A stretch of DNA of 64,000 bases, taken from assembly GCF_027594745.1 (NCBI RefSeq), contig NZ_CP110854.1, forward strand, positions 1,302,001 through 1,366,000, read 5' to 3'. The stretch comes from Saprospira grandis (GTDB lineage: Bacteria > Bacteroidota > Bacteroidia > Chitinophagales > Saprospiraceae). Within the stretch, counting starts at the first letter, position 1, and each line of letters starts with the position of its first letter. Below, piece after piece: positions 59,063 through 64,000 of the stretch. The translations under genes and the position numbers were made by a program. The notes under the pieces were generated by a model, which worked only from the letters and a program-made list of their open reading frames with translations, searched no databases and was not told where the DNA came from.

Positions 59063-59860
59063 ATGTCAGCCATTCCTTTCTATAAATATCAAGCAGCAGG
59101 CAATGATTTTGTCATTTTTGACAATCGAGATGGGCAGTTTTCTTTTTCGGCCCAAGAAATTGCCCGCATCTGCCACCGACAGTTTGGCATTGGGGCCGAT
59201 GGCATTATGCTCTTAGAAACAGCTGCTTCTACAGACTTTAAGATGGTCTATTTTAATGCCGATGGCGCCCCCAGCAGTATGTGCGGCAATGGCGGAAGAG
59301 CTTTGGTCGCCTTTGCCCATCATTTGGGCCTCTTTGAAAATAGCTGTAGCTTTATGGCCGTGGATGGTCTGCACCAGGCCAAGGTCTTAGGGCCTAATTA
59401 TATTGCCCTAGAAATGCAGGATTATAAGGATTTGCTCCTGGCCGATACGCACTGCTTTTTAGATACGGGCTCTCCTCATCATATTGAGTTTGTCGCCCAA
59501 TCCGAAGCCGTCGATGTGGTCCAAGAAGGCCGAAAAATTCGCTATGCCGCTCCCTATGGAGAAAAAGGCGCAAATGTCAATTTTGTAGAAGTCCTCGGCC
59601 CTAAACAACTCCAAATTGCCACCTACGAAAGAGGGGTGGAAAATGAAACTTTGGCCTGTGGCACCGGCGTTACCGCCGCCGCTATTGCTCATTTTCTACA
59701 ACATGGCCCAAAAACAAAAGGCCATCAACGCATAGAGGTCCGAGCCAAAGGCGGAGAACTAGCCGTAGAGTTCGATTACCAAGAAGAAATTAAAAATATT
59801 TGGCTGTTGGGCCCCGCCCAAGCCGTTTTTCAAGGCCAGTATTTCGGCCTCCAAAAATAA
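59063..59860 (+). CDS. dapF: Diaminopimelate epimerase
   Basis: Converts LL- to meso-diaminopimelate for lysine and peptidoglycan. The 265 residues are normal length. The two catalytic cysteines are Cys 74 in MCGNGGRA and Cys 199 in LACGTGVTAA. The start FYKYQAAGNDFVIFD is the family's first strand. The next gene, gldC, begins 9 bp after the stop. Confidence 0.96.
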   Translation: MSAIPFYKYQAAGNDFVIFDNRDGQFSFSAQEIARICHRQFGIGADGIMLLETAASTDFKMVYFNADGAPSSMCGNGGRALVAFAHHLGLFENSCSFMAVDGLHQAKVLGPNYIALEMQDYKDLLLADTHCFLDTGSPHHIEFVAQSEAVDVVQEGRKIRYAAPYGEKGANVNFVEVLGPKQLQIATYERGVENETLACGTGVTAAAIAHFLQHGPKTKGHQRIEVRAKGGELAVEFDYQEEIKNIWLLGPAQAVFQGQYFGLQK

Positions 59861-59869
59861 AAGTGAATC

Positions 59870-60226
59870 ATGGGAAAAGATACCAACAAAGTGGTCCAAG
59901 AAAATAATATCCAATTGACTGTCGGCCTCAATGCCGATCGCACCCCCGTCAAAATTGAATGGGAAGCCTCCGATAGCCAAAACGGCCCCGAAGAATGCAA
60001 GGCCATGCTGGTCTCCCTCTTTGATAAGGCCCATAAAGATACCCTCAAAATTGATCTCTGGACCCTCGAGATGCAGGTCAATGAAATGGACCGCTTTATG
60101 TACCAAACCCTACGCGGCCTAGCCGATACTTATTATCGAGCCACCAATAACCAACAACTGAGCAACGACTTTATGCGCTTTGTCCAGTACTTTGGCGAAA
60201 AAACAGAAACCCTACCCAAAAAGTAG
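59870..60226 (+). CDS. gldC: Gliding motility protein GldC
   Basis: A 118-residue cytoplasmic protein needed for full gliding in Flavobacteria. Family features seen: a start IQLTVGLNADRTPVKIEWEA, and KIDLWTLEMQVNEMDRFMYQTL followed by LADTYYRATNN, FMRFVQYFGEK. It is in an operon with dapF. A strong terminator follows. Supports a gliding organism, with Por/T9SS machinery elsewhere. Confidence 0.92.
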   Translation: MGKDTNKVVQENNIQLTVGLNADRTPVKIEWEASDSQNGPEECKAMLVSLFDKAHKDTLKIDLWTLEMQVNEMDRFMYQTLRGLADTYYRATNNQQLSNDFMRFVQYFGEKTETLPKK

Positions 60227-60242
60227 GTCCGAATGCAAAGCC

Positions 60243-60278
60243 AAAGGCCCAACTCCAATAAGGAGTTGGGCCTTTTTT
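60243..60278 (+). terminator. Terminator of dapF-gldC, probably bidirectional
   Basis: The 14-bp stem AAAGGCCCAACTCC with its complement is followed by six T residues. It overlaps the stop of the convergent membrane-protein gene by 2 bp. Confidence 0.93.
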
Positions 60279-61413
60279 ATTCCCGCCAATCTTCCACCCG
60301 CCAATGTTTTGCAGGCTGCAAAAGCGGTAGTTCCCTATACATTAAGGTATTGGCCCGCCAAGAAACCTCTTGCCCTCCCCATTCTCCAAATAGGAAGAGT
60401 TGGTCACTAGTTTGGCGATAATATAAACGAGCCCAAAGGCTATCGCTCTGCAAATCGTAGAGGGTAAGGCCCTCTTTGGGCAAATAGCGCAAGCGATAGC
60501 TCTTTTGCCTCCTCCCCTGCTGCATGATCCAGTAGCCCCGACGATGGATATAAAATTGTTGGCCATCTTCTAGGGCATAGGCCCCATGCAAAGGCGGCCT
60601 AGGCTCCAAATCGTCGTTCCAATGCTGCCGATGCCGATAGGGCCAAGCAATATTCAGAAGGATCAATAGGAGGAGAGCTGTTTTGAGCACTCTTTTTTGC
60701 CCTTTGCGAAAACTAGGCCCTAAGGACTGTTTTACCGCCAAAGCCTGCCCGCTAGACCAAACCCAAAGCCCTTTTAATCTGGGCCAAAGAAGATATAAGG
60801 CCATCCATAAAAGCCCAGCCGAGTATATCTTGACATTAATGTCAAAACTGATGTTGATGAGCAAAACCTGCCCCATAACCCCAGCCGCTAATAAAGCGCC
60901 CAATGCTCGACTAGGACGATAGAATAATGCTAATGCCGCTAAGAGTTCTACTATACCGGTCCAAAAACTATAGGTCCAAGAACTGCCCATGACCGACCAA
61001 AAGGCTAGATCTTTCTCAATATAGCCTAAAGGCTGATATAAGGTATTGGGCTCGGGCAAAAAGAACTGCTGTTTGAGCAGTTTGTCTAGACCATAACGCC
61101 CCAGTTGCATACCTAAGTAATAGGCGATACCCAATTGTAAATAAGACTGAAACTGCTGACTCCAGTTTTTTTTGTCCCAAACTAATAGTAAAGCCGCCTC
61201 CGCAGCCAAAACAATGAGGTGCAAATAAAAGCCGGTACTATCCGATGCTAAAACATAGTAGCCCCCTTCTATCCCTAAAAGCGCCCCGCAAGCCTTATAA
61301 AAGGGCTCAAATGCTTCGGCCCAAAATCTAGAGTAGGCAGGCCATAGCGGCTGTTCAATTGGAGCCGTTAGGGCAAAAAGAATTAAGTATATAGTCGTCC
61401 AACGATAAAGCAT
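60277..61413 (-). CDS. DoxX-like multi-span membrane protein
   Basis: A 378-residue inner-membrane protein with about six or seven spans, such as LHLIVLAAEAALLLVW, FWTGIVELLAALALFY and ALGALLAAGVMGQVLL. The word YGLDKLLKQQFFLPEPNTLY matches the DoxX-like group common in Bacteroidota, where a K-Q-F...P-N pattern lies near the third span. The C-terminal 110 residues are soluble and beta-like (YIHRRGYWIMQQGRR). Function unknown; DoxX relatives are linked to quinone or sulphur redox. Confidence in family moderate. Confidence 0.78.
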   Translation of the reverse strand: MLYRWTTIYLILFALTAPIEQPLWPAYSRFWAEAFEPFYKACGALLGIEGGYYVLASDSTGFYLHLIVLAAEAALLLVWDKKNWSQQFQSYLQLGIAYYLGMQLGRYGLDKLLKQQFFLPEPNTLYQPLGYIEKDLAFWSVMGSSWTYSFWTGIVELLAALALFYRPSRALGALLAAGVMGQVLLINISFDINVKIYSAGLLWMALYLLWPRLKGLWVWSSGQALAVKQSLGPSFRKGQKRVLKTALLLLILLNIAWPYRHRQHWNDDLEPRPPLHGAYALEDGQQFYIHRRGYWIMQQGRRQKSYRLRYLPKEGLTLYDLQSDSLWARLYYRQTSDQLFLFGEWGGQEVSWRANTLMYRELPLLQPAKHWRVEDWRE

Positions 61414-61579
61414 CTGTATTTTTTTTAGCTGTTCTATCTAATCCACGGAGCTAATCCGAGATGTCCGTAGACCTCCGTGGCGCATTCTAAGCTCCTCTTT
61501 TAATTTTCCTATACCCCTCCTAATTAAAAAATAAAAGGCGCTTAGGCCCTAAAATAAGCGATCCTTTATTTAGAAGGAT

Positions 61580-61613
61580 AAAAAAAGGCCCCAAACTGTA
61601 GTTTGGGGCCTTT
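61580..61613 (-). terminator. Terminator of hutH (beyond R1 copy 21)
   Basis: Stem AAAGGCCCCAAAC/GTTTGGGGCCTTT, then seven T residues on the minus strand. The gap 61414-61579 also has a 7-8 bp inverted repeat CCACGGAG/CTCCGTGG (about 61445-61479); no gene is seen. Confidence 0.85.
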
Positions 61614-61686
61614 CTGAGCCATCAAATTATTGAGCATAAAAGCTTGAGCAAGGAATTAGGCCAGCCAATAATAGCGAAAGCGGCAA

Positions 61687-61824
61687 GAAGGCCCGAAGGG
61701 CCGCAGGCCTAGCGATGTGCAGCAGTGGCCGTCAGGCCAGACCCAGCCGCTGAAAGCGGCGCAGGGCCGAGCGAATAGCGAGCTGCGGAACGTAGCGCCG
61801 ACGAGCGAAGCGAGGCGGAGGCCC
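61687..61824 (+). repeat. R1 repeat, copy 21 (type B, inside a 3' UTR)
   Basis: Type B with leading GGCCC-GAA-GGGCC. Core hairpins GGCC-GTCA-GGCC and GCCGC-TGAAA-GCGGC. Right end AACGTAGCGCC, then hairpin GAGCGAAGCGAGG, ending GGAGGCCC (one C short). It lies between the hutH stop (61868) and terminator, opposite to transcription. Confidence 0.9.
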
Positions 61825-61867
61825 AAAAAAATCGCCCTTATCCTCGATCATTTTCTTCAGAAGTGCT

Positions 61868-63370
61868 CTAATTATTGGTTAATTGGGCAAGCGGGCTATC
61901 TTTTTTGGCAATAAAGTCAATAGCCTTGGCTAGATCTTGGGCAAACACCCGATCGCCTTCAATGGCGGGCACGACTTGGCGGAAAGCTTGGCGGCAATTT
62001 TCGATAGCGGCAGAGCTAGTTAGAGTTCTAAACTCTAGGCTTTGCATAGCCGCCATTAGTTCAATAGCCAAAAGGCGTTCTAGATTATGGACCAAGCGAT
62101 AAAGTTTGGTGCCTGCATTGGCGGCCATACTCACATGGTCCTCTTGGCCATTGCAAGAGACCAGAGAATCTACAGAAGCGGGGGTACAGAGCTGTTTATT
62201 TTGGCTAGCAATAGAGGCCGCGGTATATTGGCCGATCATCAGGCCAGAGTGCAGGCCCGAATTGGGAGTAAGGAAAGCGGGCAGGCCTCTTTTTCCGCCA
62301 ATGAGTTGATACAGACGGCGTTCCGAGATACTTCCAAGTTCGGAGAGGGCCAATGCCATAAAATCGAGCGTAAGGGCAAGCGGTTGGGCGTGGAAATTTC
62401 CGCCAGAGAGAATCGCATCTGTTTCGGGGAAGATATTGGGGTTGTCGGTGACGCTATTGAGCTCTGTAGTGAGTACCTTTTTGGCATATTGTAGGGCATC
62501 TTTGCTGGCCCCATGCACTTGAGGCACGCAGCGGAAAGAATAGGGATCTTGCACCACCTCTTTTTCGGCCTTCATCAGGGGAGAATCGGCCAGTAGAGTT
62601 CTAATATTTTTGGCCGTTTGTAATTGGCCATTATGAGGGCGAATAAGATGCAGACGTTCATCAAAGGGGCTAAGTAAACCGCCAAAGCCATCAATAGAAA
62701 TAGCGGCAATGCTATCGGCCCAAAGGCTAAGTTTTTCTGCCTTCCAGTAGCTATAAATCCCGTAGGCCAAAGAAAACTGCGTACCATTGAGCAGGGCTAG
62801 GCCCTCCTTCATTTCGAGAGCAAGAGGCTGCCAGCCCAATTTTTCTAGGGCTTGGGCCGAGGGCATGCGTTCCCCTTTAAAATAGACCTCTCCCTCGCCT
62901 AAAATGGGAAGAGAAAGGTGGGCCAGGGGGGCCAAATCGCCAGAGGCGCCTAGGCTACCGAGTTGATAAATGACGGGAATGAGGTCTGCATTATAGCTAT
63001 CAATGAGGCGTTGGAGCAAAATAGGGCGAACGCCAGAAAACCCTTGGGCCAGATTCTGTATTTTGAGTAGTAGCATGAGGCGGGCCAGCTCTTGGGGCAC
63101 CAAATCGCCCGTACCAAAAGCATGAGAGCGGACCAAATTATGCTGCAGTTCGTTTAGGGCCTCCTTGCCAATTTTGACATCGCAAAGGGAGCCAAAGCCC
63201 GTATTGATGCCATAAAAAGAGTCTTCTGAGGCTGCCACCTTCTGCTCTAGAAAATCGCGGCAAGCCTTTACTTTGGTCCAAAGGGAGTCCGTTAATTCAA
63301 TTTTTGTATGTTCAGCCCAAAGCTGATGCAATGCGGCTAATGTTAGTTCTTTTTCGGTAAGCAAATGCAT
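61868..63370 (-). CDS. hutH: Histidine ammonia-lyase
   Basis: Removes ammonia from histidine to give urocanate, the first step of histidine use. The 500 residues hold the self-made MIO cofactor triplet Ala-Ser-Gly at 142-144 (GSLGASGDLAPLAH). SFYGINTGFGSL and the RNFHAQPL-like block (GGNFHAQPLALTLD) also fit. Other hut genes are absent nearby, so a related aromatic lyase or an aminomutase is possible but less likely. Transcribed alone. Confidence 0.9.
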   Translation of the reverse strand: MHLLTEKELTLAALHQLWAEHTKIELTDSLWTKVKACRDFLEQKVAASEDSFYGINTGFGSLCDVKIGKEALNELQHNLVRSHAFGTGDLVPQELARLMLLLKIQNLAQGFSGVRPILLQRLIDSYNADLIPVIYQLGSLGASGDLAPLAHLSLPILGEGEVYFKGERMPSAQALEKLGWQPLALEMKEGLALLNGTQFSLAYGIYSYWKAEKLSLWADSIAAISIDGFGGLLSPFDERLHLIRPHNGQLQTAKNIRTLLADSPLMKAEKEVVQDPYSFRCVPQVHGASKDALQYAKKVLTTELNSVTDNPNIFPETDAILSGGNFHAQPLALTLDFMALALSELGSISERRLYQLIGGKRGLPAFLTPNSGLHSGLMIGQYTAASIASQNKQLCTPASVDSLVSCNGQEDHVSMAANAGTKLYRLVHNLERLLAIELMAAMQSLEFRTLTSSAAIENCRQAFRQVVPAIEGDRVFAQDLAKAIDFIAKKDSPLAQLTNN

Positions 63371-63473
63371 AAATTGTTAGCTGTTGAGGCCCATTTTGGG
63401 CCATAAAAATCAATTATTTTCTGTTTGTCTGCGGAAAATATACGGAAGAGAATTTATAAATAAATGAAGCAAT

Positions 63474-64000
63474 ATGAATAGCTCGAAAAATAAGGTCAAG
63501 TTCTTGGCCCGCGCCTACTTTTTCCTCCTTCCTTGGAGCCGTCCTAAGAGATTATGGGCTTTGGCGGCCCTATTGCTCTTAATTTTCCTGAGTTTTCAGT
63601 ACCTCATTTCTCATTGGCAGGCTGCGCTGGGGCCATTGGCCTCTGGGGAGGAGATTCAGCTACTGGATGCTCAGTTTGGCCTCAAATCTCAAGAGATTAT
63701 TCCTCTTTTAGCGCATCTGGGGCCTGTTTATCGGCAAGATCAGAGCTACTTATACATGAGTTTAGACTTGATTTATCCCCTTGCTTACGGATTGTTTTTT
63801 TCGGCTTGGCTACTTTTTCTGCTCCAAAACTCATTTCCTCGTTATTTGGGCAGTCTTTACCAGCTCTGTTTTTTCCCTTTTTTGATCTCTATCACTGATC
63901 TTTTAGAAAATATATCTTTTATATTGTTGCTTTGGCGCTATCCTCGGCTTCCCGCTTGGCTTTGGTCCTTGGCCTCCTTTTTTAATCAGGCAAAATGGAT
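63474..64000 (+). CDS. Membrane protein, C-terminus beyond the window
   Basis: The ATG at 63474 opens a frame of 175 codons to the window end. The product starts MNSSKNKVKFLARAYFFLL and has at least three hydrophobic segments (ALAALLLLIFLSFQYL, YPLAYGLFFSAWLLFLLQ, LYQLCFFPFLISI). Between the first two is a polar, likely periplasmic, stretch. It is not recognised. It is divergent from hutH; the 103-bp gap is AT-rich without a clear promoter. Confidence 0.7.
   Translation, partial: MNSSKNKVKFLARAYFFLLPWSRPKRLWALAALLLLIFLSFQYLISHWQAALGPLASGEEIQLLDAQFGLKSQEIIPLLAHLGPVYRQDQSYLYMSLDLIYPLAYGLFFSAWLLFLLQNSFPRYLGSLYQLCFFPFLISITDLLENISFILLLWRYPRLPAWLWSLASFFNQAKW

Noticed and set aside
3737..61824. R1 as an ordinary insertion sequence or MITE with terminal inverted repeats and target duplication
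   Set aside because: I could not find consistent terminal inverted repeats or short flanking duplications, and no transposase is present. The left end is not fixed between copies.

Overview
The window is a gene-dense piece of a Bacteroidota chromosome, most likely from a gliding, predatory member of the Saprospiraceae (Saprospira-like). The lineage rests on several things seen directly. Two secreted proteins end in type IX secretion (T9SS) type A sorting domains. There is a GldC gliding protein and a PorE-like OmpA protein. Recognisable promoters follow the Bacteroidota pattern (TTTG, about 20 nt, TAnnTTTG), and Shine-Dalgarno sequences are weak or absent. The genus is inference from protein style, not from a database search.

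Layout. 0-3.7 kb: ftsH (cut by the left edge), rsfS, divergent birA, and a small membrane protein. 3.7-9.9 kb: uvrC, a SpoU methylase overlapping it tail to tail, a PfkB kinase, two identical tRNA-Asn genes, a lipoprotein, and mqnC (futalosine menaquinone route). 10-15.4 kb: a 1052-residue baseplate-J-like protein of contractile-tail type with a small partner, then a membrane Fe-S oxidoreductase. 15.6-24.5 kb: a T9SS-exported subtilisin, a 41-bp tandem array, a PLP racemase, a GNAT, a Smr/DUF2027 protein, rpmI-rplT, a GHMP kinase and an exported protein. 24.5-31 kb: three poorly known proteins and a Dna2-like nuclease-helicase. 31-42 kb: a PorE-like OmpA protein, hemJ with a cobalamin adenosyltransferase, a yjbQ gene broken by an in-frame TAA, an ECF-type sigma factor with a TPR membrane partner, a plugless outer-membrane barrel and a 1049-residue TPR protein. 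42-54.3 kb: tsaB, rpsA, an ABC-F ATPase, an unrecognised 469-residue protein, a 1075-residue T9SS adhesin-like protein and a pair of paralogous lipoproteins. 54.7-64 kb: a second OmpA/PD40 protein, a DegP protease, dapF-gldC, a DoxX-like membrane protein, hutH, and a membrane protein cut by the right edge.

The most unusual content is between the genes. At least 21 copies of one 120-250 bp element (called R1 here) occupy intergenic spaces on both strands, about one per 3 kb. None interrupts a gene. The copies share fixed core words, and their hairpin stems differ in sequence while staying complementary. Two long-range helices exist in alternative sequence states whose two halves, hundreds of copies of which could be tested genome-wide, match in nearly every copy here. 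This is the signature of a folded RNA or single-stranded DNA. Seven copies lie just beyond a transcription terminator. A second module (M2), a second hairpin family (R2, tandem at 49.6 kb) and the 41-bp array add to this palindrome-rich intergenic landscape. No transposase or RAYT gene is present in the window, so the mobilising activity, if any, lies elsewhere.

Most genes are housekeeping, with several short operons: dapF-gldC, hemJ-adenosyltransferase, sigma-TPR, exported protein-GHMP kinase, rpmI-rplT. The envelope genes (PorE-like protein, TPR/barrel pair, T9SS cargo, GldC) fit a surface-gliding life with T9SS export.
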